The notes beneath the pieces are model-generated. The model was not told the DNA's origin. It saw only the letters and a list, made by a program, of their open reading frames with translations, and searched no databases. Positions 1 to 12,836 of a DNA stretch of 64,000 nt are shown here, piece after piece. Source of the stretch: Siphlonurus alternatus (Eukaryota > Arthropoda > Insecta > Ephemeroptera > Siphlonuridae); NCBI GenBank assembly GCA_949825025.1, contig OX463779.1:47799784-47863783 (forward strand), written 5' to 3'. The first letter of the stretch is position 1. Each line of letters starts with the position of its first letter. A program made the position numbers and the translations under genes.

Positions 1-159
1 TATTAAGAATTAGGGTTGTGTTTTCCAAAAAATTTAACATATTGTTTCTTACAACAATACTAGTGAATTGATACGCTCTCTACCTATACTTTCAATTGAC
101 TTGTTCCATTATTTGGTTTACGTTCCACCCGATCTGACGTTCCATTTTTTCTGTTCCAG
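1..159 (+). other. 3' end of an upstream intron
   Basis: Intron sequence before the first visible exon. It ends in a good acceptor: a T/C-rich stretch at about 140-157 followed by AG at 158-159. No coding match is seen upstream of the AG. Confidence 0.75.
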
Positions 160-1105
160 CGCGGTCATCGTGGTCTTGCAGAAAGCTTGGTATGTCTTGG
201 AGCCACCCTGGCCGGTCTTTTACAACTTCGTCTCTACATCATGGGGTCACAGCCCCCCGAGTTTGCCAGCTCAGACAACCCTGCAGCGAGAGCCCCGTCT
301 CTAATCACGCGACTTCTTACCTTCGCCTACCTACCTGTAATCAACGCGGGTTTACTGGTCTGGCCACGATGGCTTAGTTTCGACTGGTCAATGGACGCAA
401 TCCCAAGAGTAAAATCTCTAGCAGATCCTCGTAACGCACTATCAGTACTCTTCTACTACTTATTAATTAGAGTTTCATATAGATTATATTTAATATTACA
501 TCATCGTAGAAGAAGACGTAGAGGAGGTTGTTTACAACGATTAATTTATCAACAACAACAACAAAGATGGACTCCAAGAAAGAATTGTTGTTCTACATGT
601 CCTGTATGTCGATATCACGGTTCATCAACCGTTCAACAACATTCACAACATGTGTGCCATAATAATAATAATTTAACTACAACTGTTAAATTATCAACAT
701 CATATAGAAGATATGTATTTACAGATATTGCAGTTAAACCAATTCGTAGGAAAAGTGATTGTACATCGATATCAATGTGTTTAAATAGTGCTGAAATTAC
801 TTTATTATCATTGGCTTTCTTAACTGTTCCGTTTTTACCCGCTACCAACTTGTTTTTCTACGTTGGTTTTGTGGTTGCCGAACGAGTGCTCTACATTCCC
901 TCGGTGGGATATTGTCTCTTGTTGGGACTCGGCAGCTGGGAGTTGTGGCGAAGGGCGGCCAGCGAGCCAGCCAAGCGACGAGCCCTCCTCGTGGCCGGAC
1001 TGGTGCTTCTCGCGGCCTTCAGCGCCCGCACCGTTCGCCGGAACAGAGACTGGGCGTGCGAAGAGAGCCTTTACCGCTCCGGAATCCCCATCAACCCGCC
1101 GAAAT
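160..1105 (+). CDS. Tmtc2: TMTC2-like exon: second half of the membrane domain
   Basis: This exon encodes residues 1-315 of the visible protein plus one base of codon 316. The frame starts with CGC at 160, right after the acceptor AG at 158-159, and ends at AAAT before the donor GTGAGT at 1106. In order: a hydrophobic stretch (about 10-21), the segment GSQPPEFASSDNPAA that opens the TMTC DUF1736 region, FDWSMDAIP at about 73-81, a membrane span at about 92-113, a loop at about 114-211, then a long hydrophobic block with the conserved FLPATNLFFYVGF and AERVLYIPSVGYC, and a last span at about 273-289. It closes with SGIPINPPK, the usual lead-in to TMTC2 TPR1. The loop carries six Arg (116-121), five Gln (131-135), CC-x2-CPVC (Cys143, 144, 147, 150) and four Asn (168-171). 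The loop DNA is AT-rich, about 31% GC over 481-840 by hand count, unlike its flanks. Confidence 0.92.
440..840 (+). other. AT-rich low-complexity loop segment inside the TMTC exon
   Basis: This part of the exon stays in frame but has nearly all codons ending in A or T (TTA, AGA, CAA, AAT, TGT), while codons before 420 and after 880 mostly end in G or C. By hand count, GC is about 31% for 481-840, 55% for 181-360 and 66% for 901-1080. It encodes the Arg/Gln/Cys/Asn-rich loop between two membrane spans. No stop codon or frameshift interrupts it, and I see no credible splice pair that would remove it cleanly. I cannot say from sequence alone whether the loop is conserved in other arthropods. Confidence 0.75.
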
Positions 1106-1420
1106 GTGAGTACTTTCAATTTAACAAGTTTTTTTTATACAATATTACAACTTTTCTATTTAGTTTTTTGTAACAAAAAAAGTCGTATGCAAAAAAAAAA
1201 AAAAAAAAAAAAAATGTATCGTGTAATAGCATTTTTGCACTGTAAAAGTTTAATTTTGGCTTCAATTAAGATCTTTTAAGAGAATATTAAGAGTACCAAC
1301 GGACAACCAATGTACAACCTATTGCATATTTGGATAAAAGTACTTCGATTTTTTAAGTATCATCAATATTTGTTCAAATTTTATTTTAATCCTTTAATAC
1401 CTTTAAATTGAGGAGGGAAG

Positions 1421-1492
1421 ACGCTGTGACGTCATAGTCATGCAAAGTTTTACCATGTATTAAATATTTGCATGACTATGACGTCACAGCGT
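1421..1492. repeat. Short perfect hairpin with TGACGTCA in each arm
   Basis: The left arm 1421-1446 and right arm 1467-1492 are perfect 26-bp reverse complements around a 20-base loop. Each arm contains TGACGTCA, the consensus CRE octamer. It may be a very small foldback element. No target duplication is evident. Confidence 0.9.
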
Positions 1493-1883
1493 TTTGCAGC
1501 ATGTTTTTAAGGGCATTGGTGAATTTCAAACCATGTGAAATAATATTGACATTACATATAATTCAAAGTGCTTTACTCCAAATATGTAAAATGTTGTCCA
1601 TTATACCTCGCCTGGAAGTTAGTCAACATGCCAGTTACAAATTGTCAAAACAGTTTTATATTTTATCACAGAAGTCTCTTTTATTGTGAAAATTCGGTCG
1701 CAGTAACAAATTTTGATTAACGAGCATCCTTCTTTGTGGCTATTTATTTTATTCTTTAACTGTATATCAATCAACTTAGACATCATGAACGTTTTCTCAG
1801 AGAGTAAGAAAGAGCGAGTTATATCAATAAAATCTCCCGTACTTTACAACGCATTACAACCTTCTACTATATTTTTCAAAACG

Positions 1884-2025
1884 TGCACACTCCTGGCTTC
1901 TGAAAAGTTCCCTTCTGCAACCTTGTTAATCATCATGCTGTGTGTTATACTTATTGTTAGTATACTTACGGGGCATGGTGATTAAAAAGGCTGAAAAAAG
2001 GAACTTTCAAAGGAGAGGAGTATAC
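1884..2025. mobile_element. F1 foldback element
   Basis: Imperfect copy of the F1 family: outer arm with CTGAAAAGTTCCCTT, inner arm with CCTTGTTAATCATCATGC, and the complementary right half GGGGCATGGTGATTA then GGAACTTT. Ends resemble TACACTC and GAGTATAC. Ordinary non-coding insertion; the ORF across it is not a gene. Confidence 0.75.
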
Positions 2026-2508
2026 ATTAAACTGTGCAAAGCATTTGCATTATTTACAAGCGAGTTTTAATCAATACAATTTATAAATGAATATAAAATA
2101 TTATATTACATTCACATGCTAATTAAGATATCAAATTCACAAAATGTGCAGTCTTAAACAAAATTAATTAAAACATTTTTGAATTTACAATTAAATCTTA
2201 AAAAATCTTTAATTCATTACCATTGAATATCCATTTATATTAAACTCAATAAAATATGTACTTTATAATAAAATGACAATTTAATTTTAAAACACCATGC
2301 ATCATTTTGTTGATGTTTTTTATTCTTTAGAGAAAAAGGGGGAACAGCTTTTATCCTTTTTTTTTATCTCAAGATTTATCTTCATCTGGACATATTTTCC
2401 TGGCGATGTAGCAGAAATAAAACAAGGCTGCTGGCCATAAATTGAATTAGCGCGCGTTGTGCCGCCTGATAGCTCGTCGCTGCCTGGAAATTCCAGTTCA
2501 TCAAATTA

Positions 2509-2522
2509 CCCCCCCCCCCCCC
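2509..2522 (+). repeat. Poly-C tract
   Basis: A run of about 13 C residues after a short moderately GC-rich patch (about 2445-2500). It is a likely sequencing and assembly slippage point. Confidence 0.8.
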
Positions 2523-3479
2523 GGACCAGACCCGCACATTGTCTCGAGTGATCCCCCCAATTACAGAAACTGAGAAGCAAAAAATCGATATGTTATCTAC
2601 TTTATATTGTCTACCCTCCTATATATTGCCCAACATTAAATGCCAATATAAAAGAAAACGAGCACGATATATAGAATGAAATTGATCATAAATATTTTAA
2701 TATAATATTTATGATTGCTTATAATTATTATATACCAAAGATAAATGTATGATGATCAATTTTCCTCTGATGGAAATAAAAATATAATAATATTATGATA
2801 TTTATTCTTCAATTAGTATCTATATATAAAATATACACAGTATGATTATAATTGTAAATCGATATTAATGTCATTAAGTAATGTAATCAAAAGTTATATA
2901 CCTTTTATAGAATAAACACAATGAATAAAAGTTCATTCAAAGTGTACTGTGCTTCCATCTAGTGACAACTATTTCAATCTAGTAGGCTCACGTGTAGAGA
3001 TGAAGGCAGTAATTTGTGATGAGCGCTACAAGAGAAGCATACTAAATAAAATACGATTGCGTATGCACTGGGCGTGTACTTGCATAAGCCAACCACTGGC
3101 ACAAACAATTTGCTGTGTCCGTGTGGTCATCCATCTCTGCTCCGGACCTTCTTTCCCACTACCTCGTATGAATTCCAAGTAGCCAACATGGCCGCTGACC
3201 GCACGCTCCAAACATTAGACGCTACTGCAATGCTGTGTGTAGTGACTAACAACAGACACTACTCACTATGAGGGCACGTAAAAACGTTCAGGTCAACAAA
3301 ATGACAATTTTGGTATCCCTATTTACAACAAAAGGTCTGTTTACTATACGACTAATGTATCACTTTTTATACTACGCGTTCTGCGTTCGTTATTCCACAC
3401 TGTGTTAGTTTTCGTTTATTAATCAATTACTATACGATAACATGTTTTAATCATGACTGAAATAAATTTTTATGTTTAA

Positions 3480-3717
3480 CTTAATTTTACTTCCCGGCTC
3501 TTCGTTGACCCGACTTTTATTGGTCTCTTCTAAACCGGGGCGGCCATGATGACCTATAGCAATCCATCCTAGCATTCGCCTGACTTTGACTGAAGAAACC
3601 ATAGAAACCTCAGTCAGGATGGTCGACAATTGATGGAGGATTCCATCAATCATCTGGGATCGAGCTCACGACCATCCGATTACAAATCAGAGGCGCATAC
3701 TACTGCGTCAAGTGCCC
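3480..3717 (-). mobile_element. SINE with tRNA-derived head
   Basis: On the minus strand from about 3717 the sequence reads like a tRNA: an A-box-like GACGCAGTAGTATGCGCC, then CTCTGATTTGTAATC, then the B-box-like GTGAGCTCGATCCC near 3655-3670. Downstream is a body containing CCATCCTGACTGAGGTTTC, also found in the 5S-headed copies at 8995-9320 and 39706-40080. The 3' end near 3480 is AT-rich. Family inference: Pol III SINE with a composite body; likely inactive. Confidence 0.72.
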
Positions 3718-4891
3718 AGAAATGGAGGTTGAAAAATACACCCATGAGTTTGCAATCTTTTGCAAATGAACCATCCCAAAAAGAGTCCAAAATTTATAAA
3801 GTCTTTGAAATAGAACGTAACGTTTTGACTGTTCAGAAGTGTAAAATTTTCATCGTGCAATGACATTCGGACCTTTCATCTGCATCAATATTCTGCAGTA
3901 CATTGGCCAAAAAGGGAGCCTTATTTAGCATAATTATTTGTTTAGAACAGACTCAAAATTATGCCAAGTTTTATATATTATTCTGTTACGCCATTAAAGG
4001 CATTATCAATTAAATGCAGCAGTAAAAACACTGACTTTGTTCCATTATTTTGAAAGATACAGTAGCGAAGATAAAGAAATGATACTAATAATAATAATAA
4101 TAATTTTATTCTGATAAGTAAATACTATTAATAGAAACTTTATATTCTCTGCCTTGCCACGATTGAAGTTACATTTTCCATAAGTAAAATTATTTAAAGA
4201 GTTAAAAATTCACAAGATATTTTCATATAATTCTTTAAAAAATTAATGAGCTAACCATTTTTTTTTTTCCTTTTCGATATATATACTTTGAATATTTTTT
4301 TTTTCTTACAACTGTTGGAATTATAAGTGGGTCTTAGAATCAAGTACTTCGCTACCACCTTCTTGCTTCTGGTACAAAGTTGAAATACTCAAGGGCTCTC
4401 ATCTGATAAAGAGAGAAAAAAACTCGAAAGTATAAAAGAGCAACGAAGGGAGCCTCCCGCTCGTTAACTTCACACCACCTCCTAGTAATGCTAACTCGAG
4501 CACAAACCAACCATTAGAAACCAGCCAAACATAATGCTATACAAAACCATTCCCCATGTGCTAATTATATATTTTTTTTTAATAAAAGATTTTTTTCTTT
4601 CAAAAGAGTGTATACTGTATATAATACGTTTTTTTTACACATTTTTTAACATCGTAATATACATATTATAAAAAAAAATATCTTTTATAATCCCATCTTT
4701 ATATTTTTCATTATGTTCATTTAAAATAGAATGCAAAGAAAAAGCTTCTTTATTTTTTTTATGTAGTATTTTTTTATTATTTTTTTCCCCAGTTTTAGTA
4801 AAATGAAAAAATACATAAAAATATTTTTTTAATAACTGTTATAGCTTTAATGTATATTAAATATTGTATTTTTAACTACAATATAAATAAA

Positions 4892-5151
4892 CCCTAGTTG
4901 AAAAATATCGTGTTCAACTTCTCCTTTACACGTCTAAACCTAATATTTTTATCTAAAAAACACATCTTATTTCTTCCTTGCTCAAAGTGAGAATAAAATG
5001 AAAAAATATTTCTGCATTTGAAGCTGAAGAAGAGGAAAAAATACGTATTCTCATCTTTACCTCTATTTTCCTCTAAAATGGTGCAAGATGGGAGAAAATT
5101 AGACGAGAAGGGAGCTAAAAGCGAATAAAAGAAGAAATTTATTTCATCTCG
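4892..5151 (-). mobile_element. F4 foldback element, minus orientation
   Basis: Starts CCCTAGTTGAAAAAT and ends TTCATCTCG. It carries the F4 landmarks in reverse: ACACGTCTAAACCTAAT, ATCTTATTTCTTCCTTGCTC, CCTCTAAAATGGTGCA and the tail TAGACGAG. Diverged copy. Confidence 0.82.
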
Positions 5152-5525
5152 TTTATATTAAATATTGCCTTTTTAAACTCCAGCATTATTAAATCTAATT
5201 GATATTAAATATTTTACCTCAACTTCTTTCGTCTGCATTGTCCCATGTTGCTCTCGAGAGCTATCAATTCGAGCAGTGACTTTTCAAGGGTTCTCAACAG
5301 CCCTTTTTACCGCTCCACCAGTAAGGGTTTCTTTTGTTTCTGATGGAAACATGCCCACGAACGGACGTCAATTAACTTGGGTAATTAACATATGGTTGCA
5401 TTGTTTTACTCTTTTGTTTCAAAATACGTAGCAATTATTCTCTACTGCGTTTAATTCTGTGACTATAATTAAAAATAAATTAATGCACTCAATTTATTGA
5501 TATAATAAGTAAAAGAGATTTTATA

Positions 5526-5847
5526 TAATGGACAACTTACTTGAAATTTTTTATTGTAGAAATGAATAGAGGGCATCAAATTAATTATATGCTGCTCTAA
5601 TGTTTGTCAGATTTTTTAGAGCTCGGGAAGAATTGCTAAAAAGTTCGGTAAATTTTGGATTTGAACCCGCGCCCTTTTTAGTTCCTATCTTTTTATTAAG
5701 AAGTGACGCTTATCTCTGTAATTTCAATATTTAAAAACAAAAAATAGTTCGTGGGCTCTAAAAAATCATGCACACACAAAAAATATCAGAATAGCATAAT
5801 TTAGTGTTCATTTCTGCATTTTTTTTATGTATATAAGTTGGCCATTT
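5526..5847. mobile_element. F2 foldback element, subtype b
   Basis: Left end AATGGACAACTTACTTG with GAAATGAATAGAGGGC; right end ATTTCTGCATT then AAGTTGGCCATT, the inverted match. The middle contains GGATTTGAACCCGCGCCC, whose reverse complement matches a Pol III B box. Confidence 0.8.
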
Positions 5848-6500
5848 TACGGAGCTATATATTTAGATTTTTTAAATCTTTTGTGAAACATCAATGTTTA
5901 CATTTTAAATAGGATATCACAAAAATATAAAAAAAAACTATAACAGTGTTCCACACACTATAAAAAGACACGACTATATATAATTTAAACATAATATAAT
6001 AAATTAGATTTTGATTATAATTTAGTTTAACGAGTACATTAAAATGAAAAAATAATTAAATTTTCTAAAAGTGATTTTATAATAAGATAAAATTAAACAC
6101 AATTATAATTTATCAACCTGTTAAATAATTTAATGTATATTTTTTTAATTAAAATAATAAAAAAAATGTTTTAAAAATCAATTTAATGTAACAAAGCTAA
6201 ACATGAGTTTATATATTCTAATCGTTTAGCATAATGATGATAACATTTAATTTATGCTTCATCATAAACGCACACTATGGGGGTTGTTAAATTATTCCTG
6301 GATATCAGCTTTGCCAAGTTCGTGTCTAGTAAGCAGCTGAGCCATTATGGTAAATAAGCGACTTTCAATATCTGAAATGTGGAAGGAGATATTAGAATGT
6401 CGAGGGGTAAATATCGACCCTTGAGTGGACACCACAGACTGTATAGTGCCACGAGTTTGTTGGGTTGCCTGCTTAAAATATAGAAAAAAATGCAATGAGA

Positions 6501-6799
6501 GAATGTGAAAATTTTAGTGGCTTAATCGAAAGAAGGGGTAAAAATATGGTACTGTGAATTTTTTCAGATTTTTCTGGGACCAGGAACTATTTTTAAAAAA
6601 ATTATTGAAAGTCTATTTTGATGACGTCACGGGCGGCACTCCTTAAGAAAAAGGATAGGGCAATGCCGCCCGTGACGTCATAAAATAGACTTTCAATAAT
6701 TTTTTAAAAATAGTTCCCGGTCTCAGAAAAATATGAAAAAAATCACAGTACCATATTTTTACCCCTTCTTTCGATTAAGCCACTAAAATTTTCACATTC
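6501..6799. mobile_element. F2 foldback element, subtype c, long hairpin
   Basis: Nearly perfect inverted repeat: GAATGTGAAAATTTTAGTGG at 6501 pairs with the end at 6799. Arms are about 130 bp. The inner arm holds GATGACGTCACGGGCGGC and its reverse complement near 6672-6690. It shares the inner core (TCAGATTTTTCTGGGACC, TAGTTCCCGGTCTC) with other F2 copies but has different outer ends. Confidence 0.88.
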
Positions 6800-7768
6800 C
6801 AATATCTCATTATTACATTTATATCTTCTTATCATCTGGGAGTTTATAAAGAATACACAAGCCCAAATGTTTACCGCCCCTCCCTTCCCCTCCTGTTGTC
6901 AAACCATACGCTCTAAAGCATTGAAAAATTAAACAAATTGACTTTGTTGCCATGCAGGTATAATTATTTAAGAACACAATTAAAAATGTAGCTTGCGTAT
7001 TAATTCTTTATAAACTAGCAGATTGATATCTGCGGCGTACTGTACACTATCATGATGTTTAGTTTGGATTTAATTAATGTTAGAGAGGTCGCACACTACC
7101 TTCGTATCGCATCATCTGATATCGTATAACTTCGTGTGATAAAAATTTAAATGAAAAAACAGGCAAAGTTGTGCGCGCGCGTACATCTGATCGTATAGGC
7201 TCTTAATTTTTTTTATCAAACGCTGAGATAGCATGCGATTTTGTGTGCGATTGGCCTTATTCTTATGAGACGCTGTCAGCAGAAACATATATATGAACTT
7301 AATGAATTTAAAATACATATTACAAATTTTACTTACTGTCATCATTCTAACAGTAAGATATTTTTTTAAAGTAAAAACCTAAAATTTTATGTGAAAACGC
7401 ACTAAAACACATTTTCTTTTGCATAAATAAAATAATAAATATTAATGCGTTTTGAATGTAATATTTATACATGGTTATTATATTATATACGACAGTAGCC
7501 AGTAAAAATGTGGTTTATTTCTTTTTATTTTAATGTTTTATTTCTCCACATCAACATCAAAAAGATACATTATCTTACAGTGCATTAAATGTGCTTGAGT
7601 TACATCAAATGAATATGCTGATAAACAAAAAAAAAGACTCTCTTTCTCATGCCATTTCTGTGGCGTTTATTTCATGTTTACGAGTTTTAGCATGCATGCA
7701 TAGTTACTGCCTGCTCGTTGGTTTTGTCTCTATACCGTTGAGCTTCCATTCTCAGTCATTATCTCCCC

Positions 7769-7870
<102 letters not shown>

Positions 7871-8312
7871 TAAAACCCTCTACATAAAACGAGAGAAAAG
7901 GTAAATTCATATTACTAAAATTTTGGTCAATAAAAGCCACGTTGAGTATTATTACCGTCTGTCTCATCAAACGCACCTGATCTGTTAATTACTATAGTTC
8001 TCTTTTGTTTTATAGCTATGTCATAATATTATATTGTTATCCTTGAAATTTAATATTTTATTAATATTATCTTTTGTATACTTACGTATAATAAAAATGT
8101 TAACCTTTTATTTGTTTCTTTAAATAAAAATATATATAAAATAATATTATAAGTTTTATTAACTTCTCAATAACTTTAAATTGTAACATAAAAGGAAAAC
8201 CAATAACAATATAATTTTAAAACATTTTACATTACATAAAGGCTAAACTTTTTTTTACCGATATTTATATTACTGTTGAATATATTTTTTATAAAAAATA
8301 TGAGAGGAGGAG

Positions 8313-8359
<47 letters not shown>
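8313..8359 (+). repeat. (GA)n microsatellite with GGA lead
   Basis: Short GGA units at 8304-8316 run into about 20 GA units. Confidence 0.97.
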
Positions 8360-8362
<3 letters not shown>

Positions 8363-8994
8363 TATGAACATAAATAATCACAATGATAGATGAAGTTTGA
8401 GAGTTATCGTTGCTAAATCCAGGTAGGTAGTAGGTAGGTAGATTGGCAAACGCAACATGCTCTGCATACAGACACAAAGGGTTGCATATTCAGCAGGCGG
8501 TAGCGCTTCAACTAACAAACACTCTGTAATAGCAACCTGTAGCAAACTTTTCCCTACAAGTAAATAAAGCAAAACAGCTTGTGAACATAATATTGTATGC
8601 CAATCATGAAACGATGCATGATCTGCGTAATATATTTATGTAAACATTAACCAAGCTTCAGTAGTATATAATATCTGTACACAATTCTGCTGCGCATTGC
8701 ATGTTTACATGTCCTACATACTGGGAGATTTACAGTTGACACTTGCATGAAGACTCATTGCAGCACAGATTATTATTACGTAAATGTATTTCGTGCCACG
8801 TTGCACTCTCACACCTACCAAGTATTATAGAGCTCGTTCATTTTGATATTCTAGCTCAAGCAATTCACATGCAATTGCTTTTTCTCAGCATTACCAACAC
8901 TTTTATTTGAACTATAATAAATTATTTTAAAACTCAACTTTGTCACGATATTTTATTGTATTTTTTTATCAAATTGGGTACTTCTAATTACTAA

Positions 8995-9320
8995 GTTTGA
9001 AACACCGAATCTTCCGAAACCTTAACTTGAGTGTTTCGCTTGCTCTTCCGGAAAGGGGGCGGTCACGGCCTTGTAATCCATCCCGTCATTTGCCTGCGAC
9101 TGAAGGAAACGTGGAAACCTTAGCCAGGATGGACGATACAGCTTTGGTCAATGAACCGGAAGTGCAATGGCCAGGGGAACCATAGTGGAAAAGCGCAACA
9201 ATTTACCCCTAGGTGGATAACGTGACTTGTCGAATATGGTCACCCATCCAACTACTAACCTCACTCGATGACACTTGACTTCCGTGATCTGACGAGAACT
9301 GGTTAATATAATGCACTGCA
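8995..9320 (-). mobile_element. SINE with 5S rRNA-derived head
   Basis: Read on the minus strand from about 9320, the head matches animal 5S rRNA: CCAGTTCTCGTCAGATCAC, GGAAGTCAAGTGTC, then GGTTAGTAGTTGGATGGGTG, the internal control region that binds TFIIIA. Downstream is a body with CCATCCTGGCTAAGGTTTC and AAATGACGGGATGGATTAC, shared with 3480-3717. Known class: 5S-derived SINE3 elements. No ORF. An A-rich stretch just right of the head (9321-9340) may be target sequence or the tail of another copy. Confidence 0.82.
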
Positions 9321-9403
9321 AAAAAAAAAAAATAAATAAAACTAACTACTATAGTGTAAGTAACTTTAATATTCAACTTTGTGACGCAATTTTATTATAA
9401 TAC

Positions 9404-9573
9404 GGGGGACATTCACAATGCACTTTAACCCCCACTTTAGCCTCGATTTTTATCCCTGGTGCTAAACTAGGAGCTTAACATGGTTAGTCCCTGCAATGGT
9501 TTAGCACCATGTTTAGCACCATGCAGGAATAAAAAGGCTAAAGTGGGGGTTAAAGTGCTTTGTGAATGCCCCC
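9404..9573. mobile_element. F3 foldback element
   Basis: Ends GGGGGACATTCACAATGC and GCTTTGTGAATGCCCCC. The arms continue as CACTTTAACCCCCACTTTAG and CTAAAGTGGGGGTTAAAGTG, a hairpin of about 170 bp with repeated TTTAGCACCATG in the centre. Confidence 0.9.
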
Positions 9574-10075
9574 TATGAATGATAAAATTTATCTTATTTA
9601 TTTTATATCAGGATGGTTGCCATCGATTTTTTTTTAAATTATATAACATACATAAGATAAGTTTTTAAGAATTTTCATTTTCAATATTTATACAAGGACA
9701 ATCTCGACATACAAACACTTGATAATTTCCATTAACAGTTCAAATAAGAAAATTTACATGTCTATGAATATGTATAAATTTTAAGTATATTAAATTTTGA
9801 CTTCTTAAAATAAATTTTGATAAATAAATTCATGTCATATTACATTTTAACATTCTGAGATTTTAAATTACATGAACACTTAATTATTTATTTACAAAAA
9901 TGCAACAACATTATTTTATTATTCATTGTGTTATGTAACTTTAATTGTTGCTGTATAAAAGTAGTAAAAAATTGCAGCACAAAAACGAGAGAACAGAAAT
10001 GGTCTACTGTATAGTCCAGTATGTTGTAAATCCCTATGGCATCGTAAGAAAAATGAGGCGGGCATTTCAGCATGA

Positions 10076-10191
<116 letters not shown>

Positions 10192-10979
10192 CAGAGCAGA
10201 GCTCAATTTGGGCAAGCAAATTCGCTGCGAGTTGCTTGAAGTGGTCAGAAAATCCAAATGGTTGTGATGCTGAGCTTGCTAAAATCCCCCCCTCTCCTCC
10301 TACGTAATGTACCATCGCATCATGAGGTCAGTGATGCCCACAAAACTAGATCGTAATCAACTGAAGCATATTATTTGTAAATAAATTATAATTATCTCTT
10401 TACTTTATTAACGTTTTTAATTACAATAATAAATTTATCATTGGCACTTTTTATTATTATTACTACTTTTAATAAGCTAGCTAACTATTAGTTCATATAT
10501 AAAATAAAATTTAATTATAGTAATATAATTTCATCTCATTTATTTTATAATGTAATAAAATAAAATTCATATTATAGTAGAATAATTTTATCTAATAATT
10601 TCCTAACTATAAAATTTAATCTACTATATTTTTTTATATAATTTTATGCACATAATATAAAAAAATTATATAACGTAAATTATTTTCTATGAAAAAAAAA
10701 CATTGCAGAAATAATGTTGTGAAATAAAATTTAAGTTAGGTAATATTAAAGAAAAGGACTTCTCAAATTGCAACTCGAAACTACATTTAGAGACGTTTCA
10801 AACAGTAAGATAAAAGCTTGTAGCTCTTAAATGTTGTCTATAATCTTTTATGGTGATACTGAAAAAAATAAAAATCAACGAACGAAACTTTTTTTTTTTT
10901 CACGTTTGCAGAAGACGTTTTTTGATGTTTTGTTTCTGCGACTCGGTAAATGGCCTACCATCTTTTATCTGCTACAAGG

Positions 10980-11495
<516 letters not shown>

Positions 11496-12469
11496 TCCGG
11501 TCGCCGGGTCGATTGGGCATTGAGACGGCGATGGTCGTGCTAGCTAATGACATCGAGAGGGCAGCTCCGATAAGCCCCGCGATACATAACAATGTACAAA
11601 CATCGACAAGCGGTAGCAAAAGGTAAAGAATAAAAAAAGTGATTCTTGTCACGCAAACCCGCTTAAATACATGTGCTCGCCCCTTGGCTTGTGTAATCTG
11701 CCCTCTCTACCATATATTATATCTTTACCCATATTAACCAACTATTACTGTTTGTCATGGAATATTATGTATTATTCATATTATATCGAATTCAAATTTT
11801 CAATATATCATTATTGAATTATTGAGAACTTTAAATTTGATATGATAATAATAAAAAAATGTTAATCGCAATATTATTACAATAAAAAGCAATTATGCAG
11901 TTATTTCTATATTTAATATTTTACCATAAAAAATATTTATATAGTGATACAATATATCTAAAATTGTTTTAATACACATTCATAAATTTAGTTATAGGAC
12001 ACTTAAACAATTTAAAAATGTCAAACGTCTGAAATTAAGATTATTCAACTTACTGAAGAACAAGCGAGAGCTTTTATTTTTTGTTTATTGGCTAATAAAT
12101 ATTAGTAACAAACTACTAAACATTAGAAATACAACATAATAAGTATAATAACTCTAGATTTAGCACAGATTTTAACATAAAAATTTGGAGTACATTGACT
12201 TGAAATACTAACAATGGTCATATTAAAAATTGAAAACAGCTGTGAAACCCTGAGCCACCATCATTATCGATATAGAGGCTTCCAGCTGATGTGATACAGT
12301 CCTATATACTTACATAGAATCCATTATGTACATGCATAAATTATATGTTATATATATGTCTATAAATTTTTAAAAACTATTATATAAAAAAAAAACACGA
12401 AATTATGGTTTTGGCACTTACGCAAATTTTTATAAAAAATGTGTTCTCAAAATCAAAAGATCCATTACG

Positions 12470-12836
12470 GTATAGAGATAATACGAATCAGCTGTTTGAC
12501 GTAGTCCCCTTTTATTAACATGAAAACCTTAGCAAATTCACAAATATTATGTTTTTTTTTTTTGTTTTTTTTTTTTTTTGAGGCAGATTTTAGTATCTAA
12601 AAGCCATATAAAAAATTTCAAAAAAATTGGAAAGCCTTATGCTGAAAATTAAAAAAAAAAAATGGCTTTAAAAAAAATCAGATCGTTTAATTGTTTTGAA
12701 ATTTTTTGAATGGCTGTTAGTCACTAAAATCTGCCTCTCAAAAAAGTTTCAGAATTTTTGTGAATTTGCTAAGGTTTAATATACATGTTAATCAAAGGGG
12801 ATTACGTCGAACAACTGATTCGTATTATCTCTACCT
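12470..12836. mobile_element. Foldback element, single copy here
   Basis: TAGAGATAATACGAATCAGC at 12473 pairs with GATTCGTATTATCTCTA ending at 12833. Inner arms pair CTTAGCAAATTCACAAAT with ATTTTTGTGAATTTGCTAAG, and GAGGCAGATTTTAGT with ACTAAAATCTGCCTC. The centre holds oligo-T and oligo-A runs. Confidence 0.87.

Noticed and set aside
187..1173. Start of the protein at a TTG or ATG inside the first visible exon
   Set aside because: The frame is open and TMTC-like upstream to the acceptor at 159, and the family needs further N-terminal membrane segments; this is an internal exon.
3650..3717. A tRNA gene on the minus strand
   Set aside because: A-box and B-box resemble a tRNA, but acceptor-stem pairing is not evident and it is fused to a SINE body.
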